Shown: piece after piece, positions 22,999-34,164 of the stretch
Position numbering within the stretch: the first letter of the stretch is position 1
Layout of the letters: the number at the start of each line of letters is the position of its first letter
From: Conus ventricosus
Taxonomy: Eukaryota; Mollusca; Gastropoda; Neogastropoda; Conidae
Assembly: GCA_018398815.1 (NCBI GenBank)
Contig: CM031628.1
Span: forward strand, 3,376,045 to 3,440,044
Direction of reading: 5' to 3'
Length of the DNA stretch: 64,000 nucleotides
Notes under the pieces: model-generated
Told to the model about the DNA's origin: nothing
Seen by the model: only the letters and a program-made list of their open reading frames with translations
Databases searched by the model: none
Translations under genes and position numbers: made by a program

Positions 22999-25250
22999 TG
23001 TCACGGAGTAAATACTTTCGTTTGGAAGATAATTCATTTCTTCCCAAACCTGATATAAAGTGGAGTGTTGCCAGTGACATCTTCACTACATTGGCCGGGT
23101 GTTGTCCATTTGTTATTCGTTGTCATCCTGGGCGTGCTACGTCCGTGCAAATTTTGCTCCCATCCTCCAAATATTTCTCTTCTTTTATTTTTTTTTAAAG
23201 CTTCTTTTCTTTCTTTATCGTTTTTCACGTGGTTCATCAGCTGTCAGGTGACACAGCTGAGCTGTTTTGTTATGGTTGCCATCTTGTTTAGGCGAGTGGT
23301 GTGGCACTCGATTACGAACTTTGGAGTCGGAGAGATCTCTATCTCGCCAGCTGGAGCCTTCCTGTTTGGATCCACTTCGACTTGGGTTGCGTGGAAAGTC
23401 TTTCACCTTCGGTGGGAAGGTAAAGAGTTCCACTTGCCACCTCTGGGATCCTATCGACCAGCTGGAGGAACACCTTAGGTCATCCCATGACCTGGAGTCA
23501 CTTCATTGGGACCGTCACGGTTTTTCGGCTGCCATCCATATTCGATTGGGAGCGGACCGTTTTCTTACCTCGCCACCGCCATTTTTGGTAACTATATGGT
23601 CTGTCTATGACAGTGTCTTGGTTATTTTGGTTTTCAACCTCTCAGTGATTGCGGGTTTTCTTCTGCCTTAACATGCTGTTGGCTGGACACACCTTTTGTG
23701 TGTAACTGCTCCAACGAGGGCGTGCCTGTTTGGAAGTGGTATCGAGATAAGCATATGTGGTGGAATTGTAGGAACGCATTTTCTTTAAATTGTGTTTCGG
23801 TCCTTAGTGGCTAAGGTATTTCGCTACTTTGGACTAAGTTGAAATCTCTAAATACCAATTTTAGTCAATAGAAGCTGTATTGTTGTTTCCTGAGTATGCA
23901 GGTCGAGTCAATGCATGTATGCTTAAAATGTGATGTGGCGGAAGGATTATCGTAAGTGTTAGTTTTATTTTCCTTGTTGTTTCGTAGGTACGAGACGGAT
24001 CGTGGAATGCATGAGCGTTCGAACGGTTGACACTTAGACCACGGGTGTGGAATCTCCGGCCGTATCAGCCCCGCATGTGGTTCCGTTGTTGTGTCCTTGT
24101 CCTATAGTTTGTGTAGACAGACTATGATGGATTTTAGTTGAGTTTTATTTATTGAGATTTTGACTAAGGAAGTATCCTAGTACGGGCAGTCATAGGTACA
24201 GGATGCAAGGAATGCATGAGTACGGGTAAAAGCAAAGGGAAGAGTGAAAGAAGTTATTATAGTTTATTTACCCTTTTTAAAGTGAAACGTGACATAGTTG
24301 AACTTTTTACGGCATGTGACCTTCACACTGACACACTGCCGGACCCACTGTTGCCACACACTGACAAAGACGATAAAAAGATGATTCTCATCTGGAGACT
24401 GATCTCCGCGTAGGGCGGGAAAAAATTGCCATTTGTTTCCGCAGCTCCGGTCTTGGCTGGCTGAAGGACCAGCATCCCGGGACCTGGCAGACGCCATCGG
24501 TATCCAGGCACCAGTCGCTGCACTGAGGACTGTTGAAGGTGTGTTCACCCTTCACCGGGACACCTTCACTCGGACTGGAAGTCCAGCCACTGCCTGCACT
24601 GAGGACTGTTGAAGGTGTGCCTCACCTTCACTGAGACATCTTCGCCTCGGATGGAAGACCAGCCACTGCGGGCTTCGTCCTTCTTAGGATCCACCTCCCA
24701 CGGTTGAACCTCCTCGGCCAGGATAAGATGAGTCGTGTGTGGTGTGGGTGTGGGTTTGGCGTGTGTGTGTGTGGGCCTGAAGCGGTCATTGATTCGTTTT
24801 CTTTTTCTTATTGTTTTGTTTAACCCTGATAGGTCCTGTTTGATGTATTATTGTTTCTAGTACTGTCTTTCTTCTGTTACGTTAATGTCTTTATAGCGAT
24901 TATAGCGGGTTAGGTTGGGACGGTAGCGGGATCCAGGATATTGGCGGGTTTTTGGGGTCTATTTAATTTACTTTGTCCCTAGGTCAGTAGTTCTGAATAG
25001 CGCTTTTTCTCTTCTATGCCCATGTTTTTTTTTTTTTTTTCTTTCCTCCTCGGCTGTTTTTCCTCTCCTTTTGTTATGACCATACCCTTCTGGACTGCTA
25101 GTGTGAGTGAATGGTTGTAATGTGAAGTAAAAATATTGTTGAAAACCTCTTTCTCTTGTGGTCTGGGGGTGTGAGGGATGAGTGATCGCTCGTTTCTGCC
25201 ACTGCACATTACCTGTTTAAGAACCCCCTGTCAGGTGTACTGCACTGACA
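22999..25250 (+). mobile_element. Solo-LTR-like insertion with 5-bp target duplication
   Basis: The block begins TGTCACGG and ends CACTGACA, i.e. TGT...ACA termini as in LTR retrotransposons. It is flanked by AACGC at 22994-22998 and 25251-25255. The inverted arm has one uninterrupted copy of the target (GCGTT at 38529-38533, reverse orientation), so this is a clean insertion with a 5-bp target duplication. A TATAAA lies at 23054. No gag, protease, polymerase or second LTR is visible, so a solo LTR of 2252 bp is the simplest reading. A possible LTR of similar start lies at 27973. Two diverged tandem units of about 75-90 bp lie at 24505-24680. No reading frame here has a recognised domain. Confidence 0.7.
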
Positions 25251-25682
25251 AACGCTTTTGGAGGAACAAACCGTGAAACCAAGGGGGAGGTGCCCTGCAT
25301 GCCGTGCAGCAAATATTTCTAAAACAAATATATCTGTTTGTTATTTTTGTTTATTCTGACTGTATTTAAAAACAAATAAATTGTCACAAAAATTTCTCCT
25401 TTGGTTCTGTTGACCGCACCACGCTGTGAAATCATTCCAAATTATACCATATAACTTTATTAACATATCTGTTACAACATTGACACATACATTTACAGTC
25501 CTAAATACATACATGCTTCATATACTTGCAAACAGTCATGCACACGAAAGAGTATCACCTGCTACCCTAAAAACAGACGAGTGAGGGGCGATTGATCAAG
25601 TCTATAAAATATTTAATCGTATTGACACATTCCTATTCAAAATTTCACTGCATCAAGAGTTGACACTACAGAAATAGTAGAG

Positions 25683-25896
25683 AAAACACTTGAACCATTG
25701 GGAGGAGAAGAGCTGAGTACTTCGGTTCGTAGAACCTTAAAGCAATGAAGAGAGGGTGCAGTTAAACAAATCACTGTCACGCAAAGGGAAAAAATTTTGA
25801 CCTGGTGACATGATTTGTGTTAGCTGCACCTTCTTCGTTGCTTTGAAGTTTACAACCGAAGTACTCGCTCTTCTTCCAAGTGGTTCAAGTGTTTTT
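25683..25896. mobile_element. Foldback/MITE-like hairpin element (left arm)
   Basis: Two inverted arms of about 90 bp face each other. The outer ends are AAAACACTTGAACCA and TGGTTCAAGTGTTTTT. Inside, GAGTACTTCGGTT pairs with AACCGAAGTACTC, and AAGCAATGAAGA with TCTTCGTTGC-like sequence. Arms are about 80% identical. The right arm has a degraded copy at about 37819-38062. No target duplication could be fixed. Confidence 0.65.
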
Positions 25897-25964
25897 CTTT
25901 TTTTTTTTGTGAAAACCAGCGTCAAACTTTTAAACGAATAGTGTGATAAAATCTTCAGGAGACT

Positions 25965-26115
25965 GTGTATGGAAGATCAGAGCGTGACAGTCACAAGCAA
26001 ACAATACTCCATGATAGCAGATCAGCGTGAAGATCAGAGCTGTGTCAGACAAACGAAAACATACTCCCCTGATAGCAGTCAGCGTGAAGATCAGAGCTGT
26101 GTTCTCAGACAATGG
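25965..26115. repeat. About 57-62-bp tandem repeat, 2-3 copies
   Basis: The unit includes GATCAGAGCTGTGTCAGACA, ATACTCCCCTGATAGCAG and TCAGCGTGAA. The inverted arm has about five units at 36830-37135. Confidence 0.8.
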
Positions 26116-26139
26116 GGTACAGGACTTATCAGAGGCAGT

Positions 26140-26640
26140 GTGTTTGTCACAATTATAATCGGGTGTGTACTGGTCTGTGTCAGTGTGCACAGAGCTGTCT
26201 GTTACAGGGTGGTTAGTACAATATACTGGTGTGTATGGTCTGTGTCAGTGTGCACAGAGCTGTCTGTTACAGGGTTGTGTCGTACAATAATTTTACTGGT
26301 GTTGTACTGGTCTGGGTCAGTCGTGCACCAGAGAGCTGCTGTTTCAGTGTGCTGTATACAATATACTGGTGTGTTCGGTTAGGTGTCAGTGTGCACAGAG
26401 CTGTCTGTTACAGTGTGTGTAGTACAATGATACTGCGTGTGTACTGGTCTGTGTCAGTGTGCACAGAGCTGTCTGTTACAGTGTGTGTGGTACAATGATA
26501 CTGGTGGTGTACTGGTCTGTGTCAGTGTGCACGAGCGGTCTCGGTTACAGTGTGTGTTGTACATGATACTTGGTGTGTACTGGTCTGTGTCAGTGTGCAC
26601 CAGACTTATCAATTAGAATGTGTTTACCACGATGATACGG
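26140..26640. repeat. About 67-bp tandem repeat, about 7 copies
   Basis: The unit includes TGTGTACTGGTCTGTGTCAG, TGTGCACAGAGCTGTCTG and TTACAGTGTGTG. The degraded inverted counterpart is about 36330-36790. Reading frames with a repeated cysteine/valine pattern here are by-products. Confidence 0.85.
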
Positions 26641-27001
26641 GTTGTTGCACTGACATGAGTTTAACAGGTGTTACATACCTAGGTCATTCACATTCTACAG
26701 ATTGGAACCATGCATAGCTGCTGTAATATGCTTGAGGTGTATACATGTGTAAAACTAGACTTTATGTGTCAACAATGTCAGCTGTGCACACAACGCTACT
26801 TCATACGTGTGTCAGATCTTTACATGTAACAATGTTTACATACCGGTGTTTAAGTTACACAACGTTGCACCATACAGACGTCAGTTACTGTCGGTTTTTC
26901 CCCACCCCCCAAACCATGAAGGTCAGTGTGATGTCCTTCACCAGAGTCACTAAGACCTGTGATTGCCTTTCAGGGGCGGTGTCCTTATGACGTCAACTCA
27001 C
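26641..27001. other. Arm sequence, nothing recognised
   Basis: No tandem structure or coding signal. The degraded inverted counterpart lies within about 36.0-36.3 kb. Confidence 0.4.
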
Positions 27002-27291
27002 CTGTTGAGCTGCTGAGAGGCTGCTCACTGCCGCCGCAAGATGAGTTGACGTGGCGTTGGGCTGCAGGGACTGCCTTGCTCACCCTGAGTTTCCGCTGGC
27101 CAGGTCTTGGCAGAGCATGCGTCAGAGCCACCTCCTGATTCTTGATGTTGGGGAGATGGGCCTCGGCGACCAACCCTGGCGATGATGTGGTCTGGTTTGA
27201 TGATGGGTGGTCTCCTCGAGCAGATTTGACCTCGCGGCAGACAGAATGCCATACTGGCGGGAGATGATGATAATGTCACACTCACCGTCAG
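27002..27291 (-). CDS. Weak candidate exon B
   Basis: On the minus strand the segment lies between a CCCCTCAACATAG acceptor and an ACAG/GTGAG donor. One frame near the start reads DIIIISRQYGILSA; another further on reads VAEAHLPNIKNQEVALTHAL. These would join only with a frameshift, so either the exon is shorter or an indel is present. The region is GC-richer than its surroundings. A degraded copy is at about 35.66-36.0 kb in the right arm. No family is recognised. Confidence 0.3.
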
Positions 27292-27427
27292 CTATGTTGA
27301 GGGGGGATGGAACGGGTGGGTATGGAGGGAAGTGGAGAATGATGTTGGGCTGGGGTTGATGTGTGTTGGGGATTATGTTGAGGTGGTTCCAGGTATTGTC
27401 CGGGAACTTCAGCTGTTGAGTGGACCA

Positions 27428-27778
27428 TCATTGACCTCCCCGATACTCTTTCCCTGGGCCTGAGGATACCGGACGCTGTGCATCTTCATCACGAGATCGC
27501 TGTCTGGACGCCCGTCTTCCTGCTGGCCTGCGGGTTTTCTGTGTGAACACTGTGCCTGCGGTTTGTGGGGTGGGGGGGTTACGTCTGAAAAGTCGCCGTC
27601 TGTCTGCGAGGTAAGCCGGTGAAATGGGATTCTGTCTGACAGGGACAGTCAGTCCAGCAGCAGTTCTAACAGTACGAGGAATCGAAAGAGAAAAGGGAGG
27701 GATGAGAATAGGTGTGGTGAGGGAGATCGGGGTAAGGGATCGGATGAAGGGGATCCAGGCGTCCTTGAGCACTCCCCG
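27428..27778 (-). CDS. Weak candidate exon A, proline/arginine-rich
   Basis: On the minus strand it follows a TGTTCATTGCAG acceptor and is open for about 117 codons, starting RGVLKDAWIPFIRSL and becoming proline-, threonine- and arginine-rich. The other two frames close sooner. The right arm retains the acceptor region at about 35.15 kb, but its sequence is error-rich. No donor was fixed. Low-complexity composition makes a chance frame possible. Confidence 0.3.
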   Translation of the reverse strand, partial: RGVLKDAWIPFIRSLTPISLTTPILIPPFSLSIPRTVRTAAGLTVPVRQNPISPAYLADRRRLFRRNPPTPQTAGTVFTQKTRRPAGRRASRQRSRDEDAQRPVSSGPGKEYRGGQ

Positions 27779-27799
27779 CTGCAATGAACATCACCTTGT

Positions 27800-27970
27800 T
27801 GTATGTTTTTTTCCTCATCACCCTTAGTCGGTTGTCATCATTCATCACCATCATCCTCTTCATCTTTCATCACCATCATCTTTATTTATTATCATTGTTA
27901 ATTTTATCATCATTTTTAATTAGTATTATTATCATTTATTGTTATATTATTGTTATTATTATTGTCACGG
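27800..27970. repeat. ATC/ATT trinucleotide-rich low-complexity sequence
   Basis: Interspersed ATC, ATT and TTA triplets. The inverted arm (34860-35090) is similarly composed and longer. Confidence 0.8.
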
Positions 27971-27972
27971 GT

Positions 27973-28932
27973 TTGTCTACGAGGCCTATGACGATTGGCC
28001 CAATCTTAGCTGGTAGAATTATTCATTTATTTATTGTCGTCGTTTTGTCGTGTATCCGTCCCTTAATGTGGCTTGTGGTGTGGTTGCACCTTAATGTAGT
28101 TCAGCTCAGGTTAGGTTTACTTTCTCTCTCTCTCTCTCAATTTCACTGCCCGTGCAATTCATCCTGCAGGTTCACGGGTGGCTGGTACCTTTCTCTTGAA
28201 CTTGCTGTCTCTATCGGCCTCTCACCTGTCTTTTTACCTGCCGCACGTGCAACATTCCTCTTAGGCTTGAGGTATTCTCACTGTGACGTAGGGTGGCATG
28301 TTGGCTGCCATCGGTTAGGCAGGTTTTCTCTCACTCGAGCGGAAGATGTCCCTGGGAGCGCCTGCTCCGGTTCTGGTTCTCAACCACTTCGTCGAAGTAC
28401 GGTCAGTACCTCATTCCTACAGTCAGCCTGTAGGGAGGGACATCATCTCTTTTCCGCATCTGCTCTGCTGGTCCTCTCGACTGGACAGAGGGCAGAGAGT
28501 CGCTTGACCCGCCACTTCTGGGTCACCCACGGGTAGCTGGTAAGCATCAGTTTCGTGTTCGTTTGTGTTTTTTTTGTTGTTAGCCGGCTAATTCTCTTTT
28601 GCACAATTTCTTTTTGTTTTCAAATTATAAAAGAATATTGTTTGAGACCACTTTTCTCTGGTTAATTCAATCTTTAACCTGGCCATTCTAAATTTATCCA
28701 AAATTCTTTCTCCTTTCAATGCATCTGGTGATGCGTAGTCGGTGGGATGAGGAGAACCTGGTGATTTAGGGTTGAACTTGCTTGGTCTCGCTCGTCTGCC
28801 CCCGTCACAATCCACCGGTCTCTTATTCTTTTGGCCACCGTCCCGTTTGTGTGTGCAAGGGAACGAGTTCTATGTTTGCGATCGTCGAACGCTGATTAGT
28901 CGTTTGGATGCGTGGTTGAAAATTGTCATTTT
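27973..28932 (+). mobile_element. Possible LTR-type insertion truncated by the gap
   Basis: Homology to the right arm ends abruptly at TGTCACGGG, sharing its first eight bases with the insertion at 22999. A CCGTCACA stretch at about 28802-28809 could close an LTR of about 837 bp, followed by internal sequence running into the gap. No primer-binding site, gag or polymerase is recognised. It remains a candidate because the other end is lost. Confidence 0.35.
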
Positions 28933-29932
28933 NNNNNNNNNNNNNNNNNNNNNNNNNNNNNNNNNNNNNNNNNNNNNNNNNNNNNNNNNNNNNNNNNNNN
29001 NNNNNNNNNNNNNNNNNNNNNNNNNNNNNNNNNNNNNNNNNNNNNNNNNNNNNNNNNNNNNNNNNNNNNNNNNNNNNNNNNNNNNNNNNNNNNNNNNNNN
29101 NNNNNNNNNNNNNNNNNNNNNNNNNNNNNNNNNNNNNNNNNNNNNNNNNNNNNNNNNNNNNNNNNNNNNNNNNNNNNNNNNNNNNNNNNNNNNNNNNNNN
29201 NNNNNNNNNNNNNNNNNNNNNNNNNNNNNNNNNNNNNNNNNNNNNNNNNNNNNNNNNNNNNNNNNNNNNNNNNNNNNNNNNNNNNNNNNNNNNNNNNNNN
29301 NNNNNNNNNNNNNNNNNNNNNNNNNNNNNNNNNNNNNNNNNNNNNNNNNNNNNNNNNNNNNNNNNNNNNNNNNNNNNNNNNNNNNNNNNNNNNNNNNNNN
29401 NNNNNNNNNNNNNNNNNNNNNNNNNNNNNNNNNNNNNNNNNNNNNNNNNNNNNNNNNNNNNNNNNNNNNNNNNNNNNNNNNNNNNNNNNNNNNNNNNNNN
29501 NNNNNNNNNNNNNNNNNNNNNNNNNNNNNNNNNNNNNNNNNNNNNNNNNNNNNNNNNNNNNNNNNNNNNNNNNNNNNNNNNNNNNNNNNNNNNNNNNNNN
29601 NNNNNNNNNNNNNNNNNNNNNNNNNNNNNNNNNNNNNNNNNNNNNNNNNNNNNNNNNNNNNNNNNNNNNNNNNNNNNNNNNNNNNNNNNNNNNNNNNNNN
29701 NNNNNNNNNNNNNNNNNNNNNNNNNNNNNNNNNNNNNNNNNNNNNNNNNNNNNNNNNNNNNNNNNNNNNNNNNNNNNNNNNNNNNNNNNNNNNNNNNNNN
29801 NNNNNNNNNNNNNNNNNNNNNNNNNNNNNNNNNNNNNNNNNNNNNNNNNNNNNNNNNNNNNNNNNNNNNNNNNNNNNNNNNNNNNNNNNNNNNNNNNNNN
29901 NNNNNNNNNNNNNNNNNNNNNNNNNNNNNNNN
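28933..29932. other. Assembly gap of exactly 1000 N
   Basis: Exact 1000-base placeholder separating contigs 2 and 3. The sequence after it starts with A, C and G homopolymers, typical of a low-quality contig end. Confidence 0.98.
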
Positions 29933-30120
29933 AAAAAAAAAAAAAAAAAAAAAAACCACAAAAAAAAAAAAAAAAAAAAAAACACAAAAGCAAACACCAA
30001 TAAAGAAAAAAGTGCAAATGTTTTACCGAAGAAAAAAAACCCCCCCCCCCCCCCCCCGGGTGTATGTACCAAGGTGGGGGGGGGGGTGGTATATAGATAA
30101 TAAATCAAGTCATCCCAGCG
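29933..30120. other. Low-quality contig start
   Basis: A runs (29933-29983), a run of about 20 C near 30040-30057 and a G run near 30076. Likely poor consensus at the contig end. Confidence 0.7.
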
Positions 30121-30208
30121 AACCATGAAAGACAGAGGGGGGGGAGGGAGGGAGAGAGAGAAAGAGAGAGAGAGAGAGAGGAGAGAGAGAGAAGAGAGAG
30201 AGAGTGAG

Positions 30209-30267
<59 letters not shown>

Positions 30268-30272
30268 TCGCA
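30120..30272. repeat. (GA)n microsatellite
   Basis: GA-rich run with AGG interruptions. Confidence 0.9.
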
Positions 30273-30327
30273 TAAGAATACAAGCATTAAGACATAGTGA
30301 CAAGAGGGCAAGAGGTAGTTGGAAAAC

Positions 30328-30360
30328 ACGCACACACACACACACACACACACGCACACA

Positions 30361-30401
<41 letters not shown>

Positions 30402-30448
30402 CACACACAAAACACACACACACACCACACACACACACACACACCGCA
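30328..30448. repeat. AC and GCAC microsatellite
   Basis: AC run, then about ten GCAC units, then AC again. A similar GCAC/AC mix lies at 57570-57712. Confidence 0.95.
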
Positions 30449-30449
30449 T

Positions 30450-31105
30450 GCGTGCGCGCGTATACTACATAAAAAATAATTTATTAAACAGAATGCATGT
30501 GCATTTCAAGTAAAAAAACACTTTCATGATGATTCATACATAAGGCAAAGAGGGTGGTAGTGGTTGGTGGTGGATTATGGCGGAGTATGCAAGTATTGGC
30601 ATATAAGATGGTTGAAATAATGGTGTTTGAAGGTTGATGTGCATTGGTTTGTTTGGCTGACTCAGGGAGCAAGTTCCTTTGACAGGAACCTGAATATTTT
30701 TAAACTGGATTTGAATAAGTCAATTCTAGGAACAGGGACATGAGTTTGGGTAGAGTCCTTGAGGAATTAATTGAGAATCGTAAATTTTAATGTTGAGGGT
30801 GCCTTCCCAGACATAATTTCTGTGCAATAGATCCCTTTGTTGTATTTAATCTCAGACTGAAAGGAAGAACTTGAACCTTTTTATAGTCTGAGTCTAGGAG
30901 ACTATGCTTTTTAGGAGGACTAATTTGAGTGCTGTTGTGTAGGCTTAGCAATGGTTTTAGGGTAACAGCGCTAGCAGAGTCCCATAGAAATAGCCATAGT
31001 CTATGTATGATTGAATATGAGACTGAAAAAAGGGGCTTGCGTGAATGCAGGTTGAGGAACGTTTGATTTTGGAGAGTTAATAGACTTTCTGTGAGACTTT
31101 TTGCA
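30450..31105. other. Apparently unique sequence, nothing recognised
   Basis: Mixed composition without tandem structure. No counterpart was seen in the left arm (it would fall in the second gap). No coding evidence. Confidence 0.45.
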
Positions 31106-31107
31106 AG

Positions 31108-31242
31108 AGAGAGAGAGAGAGAGAGGAGAGAAGAGAGAGGGGAGAGAGAGAGAGGAGAGACCTGGTGTACCACACTGAGGGGGAGACAGAAAGAGAGGGG
31201 AGAGAGAGGAGAGAAGAGAGAGAGAGAAGAGAGAAGAGAGAA

Positions 31243-31286
<44 letters not shown>

Positions 31287-31345
31287 GAGGGAAAAGGAGA
31301 GAGGGGGAGAGAGAGAGAGAAAAGAGAGAGAGAGAACGAAACAAC
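31108..31345. repeat. GA-rich repeat
   Basis: GA and GAGG runs. A single embedded CCTGGTGTACCACAC resembles the unit of the GA minisatellite at 32.7-34.6 kb. Confidence 0.9.
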
Positions 31346-31877
31346 GAACGAACGAAATATTTTAATGTGGTAGGCTTTTTGCCCATTCACACGGGGACGA
31401 TGAGGGGGAGGGGGGCGATGGGTAACTGAACAATTCAAACATGTATAATCAAACTTAGTATAAGTCAAGTCATCATGACGTGGAAGCCACATCAAGGAAA
31501 TTCAACTCATTTCATGATCATCTGCTAAAGTACAATAACAACTTTGGCAGTCAATAGTTTACATGACTTTTGTACCAAGATCATAACAAGTTCAAATAAT
31601 GATAACAAACTTTACAGTCTACATCACATGAAGACCAAATTTCCTTTTTGACAAGAACTCTGATCACAAGTCTAATATCTGTAAGTAGTTGGGCCATATC
31701 TGAAGCATGATTTCCTTTCCAACCTCACTGATGTCTGCACAGTTTAACAAGGAACTTCGTCATAGTTTAGGTTGCTACTAAACCAAGATTTCCTTTGTAA
31801 TCAGCACTGGTGTCGCATCTATCTTTTTTCTCTGATCTAAGGGTATTGAGAAGGCTGTCCATTTTCTTTGAGTATCT
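31346..31877. other. Non-repetitive sequence, possible 3' UTR
   Basis: No tandem structure. It would lie downstream of the candidate terminal exon 31878-32126 on the minus strand. No clear polyadenylation signal was fixed. Confidence 0.35.
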
Positions 31878-32126
31878 TCAAAACAGTTTCGTAACTGCGT
31901 TGTAAAGATCCGTTACACTCAGTTGTGAGGTGTCAGCTGATTCAGGAACATCCGCTGTGTTGTTGCCTGTGCCATTCTTTGTGTCAGTCTCCTGTGGATG
32001 GCAAGTCAGGATTTCGCCGCGCTCCCTCTGTGTAACCCACTGCGTACCGTTTCTAATGTCATGGTATCCGTGGTATTCCTCTGACTGGGTTTCGAAATGT
32101 TCACAATCGTCACTGATTTTCACTTC
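31878..32126 (-). CDS. Candidate terminal exon, unknown hydrophilic C-terminus
   Basis: On the minus strand an ACTTTCAG acceptor is followed by 82 codons ending in a stop at 31878. The product starts EVKISDDCEHFETQSEEYHG, continues through YHDIRNGTQWV, and ends SVTDLYNAVTKLF. It is acidic and hydrophilic, with two NGT sites and several tyrosines, as in cytoplasmic tails of membrane receptors, but no domain is recognised. Codon composition is balanced and the sequence is not repetitive, unlike most of the window. The upstream exons would lie at higher coordinates and were not found. A chance frame is possible. Confidence 0.4.
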   Translation of the reverse strand, partial: EVKISDDCEHFETQSEEYHGYHDIRNGTQWVTQRERGEILTCHPQETDTKNGTGNNTADVPESADTSQLSVTDLYNAVTKLF

Positions 32127-32149
32127 CTGAAAGTTAATGTCACTTGCAG

Positions 32150-32650
32150 CGCAGCGATGGACAGTACTGTTGATCTACAGTAACATCTGTCTGAAGGGCA
32201 CAGCTCTCAACACATGTAGAAATGTCGTCGTGGATAATGTCCGACACATGTTATTTCCTGTTTCGTAAAAAAACTTGGGGAGTAGGAGAAATAAGCCTGA
32301 GGGAGATGACGAAGAACTTGCCTTCTGTCGTATTCTGTGCTCCTCGGCCCGTCTCCTGTCCCTGGAAATATGTGCCGGACATTTTCGACGAAAGACGACA
32401 GTGTTGTCTTGGCGAGTGAGCGCGGCGGCGGGTTGGGTGGCGGCTGTGTTAAACGCAGCACGATGACAGTCTGTGCTCCCCATCCTTCGATTTTGAACGA
32501 CGACAGCGACAGTTCTTGCAACAAAGTGTTTAGCATACACTCAAGTGTCGGTGGAAGTCCTATGACTGGCATTGTTACTTATTTTCTTGCCAAAAGAAAA
32601 CAAAATGGTCAGAGCTTCGTTGAAATGCTTCTTGCCGTAGCCAAGCAAGG
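32150..32650. other. CpG-containing unique sequence
   Basis: GC-richer than the surroundings, with several CG dinucleotides near 32350-32440. Overlapping minus-strand frames of about 120 codons exist (32175-32540 and 32207-32572) but resemble nothing known and conflict with each other. It could be promoter-like or an upstream exon; no choice can be made. Confidence 0.3.
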
Positions 32651-32659
32651 GAAACCACC

Positions 32660-32663
32660 GAGA

Positions 32664-32734
<71 letters not shown>

Positions 32735-33054
32735 GGTGTACAAACATGGAGGGAGAGAGACACAGACACAGAGAGAGAGAGAGACGTGGTGTACAAACGT
32801 GGAGGGAGGGAGACACAGACAGAGAGAGAGACATGGTGTACAAACATGGAGGAGAGAGACACAGACAGAGAGAGAGACATGGTGTACAGACATGGAGGGG
32901 GAGAGACACAGACACACAGAGAGAGACATGGTGTACAAACATGGAGGGAGAGAGACACAGAGAGAGAGAGAGAAGACATGGTGTACAAACATGGAGGGGA
33001 GAGAGACACAGACAGAGAGACATGGTGTACAAACATGGAGGGAGAGAGACACAG

Positions 33055-33115
<61 letters not shown>

Positions 33116-33739
33116 GGTGTACAAACATGGAGGGAGAGAGACACAGACACAGAGAGAGAGACATGGTGTGCAAACATGGAGGGAGAGAGACACAGACAGA
33201 GAGAGAGAGAGAGAGACATGGTGTAACAAACATGGAGGGAGAGAGACACAGACACAGACAGAGAGAGAGACAGGGTGTACAAACATGGGGGGAGGGAAAA
33301 CACGGGACAGAGAGAGAGAACATGGGGGTACAAATTGGGCGAGAGAGACACAGACAAAAAAGGAGAGAGACAGGGTGTACAAACATGGGGGAGGGGAACA
33401 AACAGAGAGAGAGGAGAGACATGGTGTAAAAACATGGAGGGGGGGAGAAGAAGAAAACCCTTTTGGTGTACAAACATGAGGGGGAGAGAGAAAGAGAGAA
33501 AGAAGACAGAGGGGGAAAAACACTGAGGGGGAAGGGGAAAGAGAGAGAGAATAGAGGAGAGAAGAGGAGAGAGATTGGAGAGAAGAGAGAAAAGGGACCC
33601 CCGGGGGAAAAAAAGGGGAAAGGGGAGAAAAAAGAGAGAGAGAAGAAGAGAGAGAGAGAGAGAAGAAGAAGGGGAAGAGAGAGAGGGGGGGAGGGGAGAG
33701 GGGAGAGAAGACCGGGTTTGGACAAACACTGGGGGAAGA

Positions 33740-33773
<34 letters not shown>

Positions 33774-33880
33774 AAAGAGAAGAGGGGAGAGAAGAGGGGA
33801 AATAGATAGAGGACCTGGTTTACAAACATGGGGGGGGAAGAGAGAAAGAGAGGGAGAGAGACCTGGTGAAACAAAACACT

Positions 33881-33918
<38 letters not shown>

Positions 33919-34119
33919 GAAAAGAGAGAGAGAGAGAAAAGGGGGGAAAAGACCTGGTGTACAAAAAACGGGGGAAGAGAAAGAGAGAGAGAGAGAGAGG
34001 AGAGGGGGAGAGAGGGAAGGAGGGGAAAAAGAGAGAGAGAAAAGGGGACACCCCACACACAAAGAAAACAGCCCTGGTGTACAAACATGAGGGGGGGGGG
34101 GGGGAAGGGGAGGAGAGGG

Positions 34120-34164
<45 letters not shown>

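Larger units (their letters stand above)
12460..28932. repeat. Left arm of inverted duplication, part 2 (contig 2)
   Basis: 12.56-13.4 kb repeats 8.35-9.25 kb, and 18.99-20.71 kb repeats 9.29-11.46 kb, in direct orientation. The rest pairs in reverse with the right arm: 20.70-22.59 with 45.0-46.79 kb, 22.59-22.81 with 43.12-43.34, 22.81-22.998 with 38.53-38.71, and 25.25-27.97 with 34.86-38.53. Interruptions correspond to discrete insertions on one arm or the other. Confidence 0.85.
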
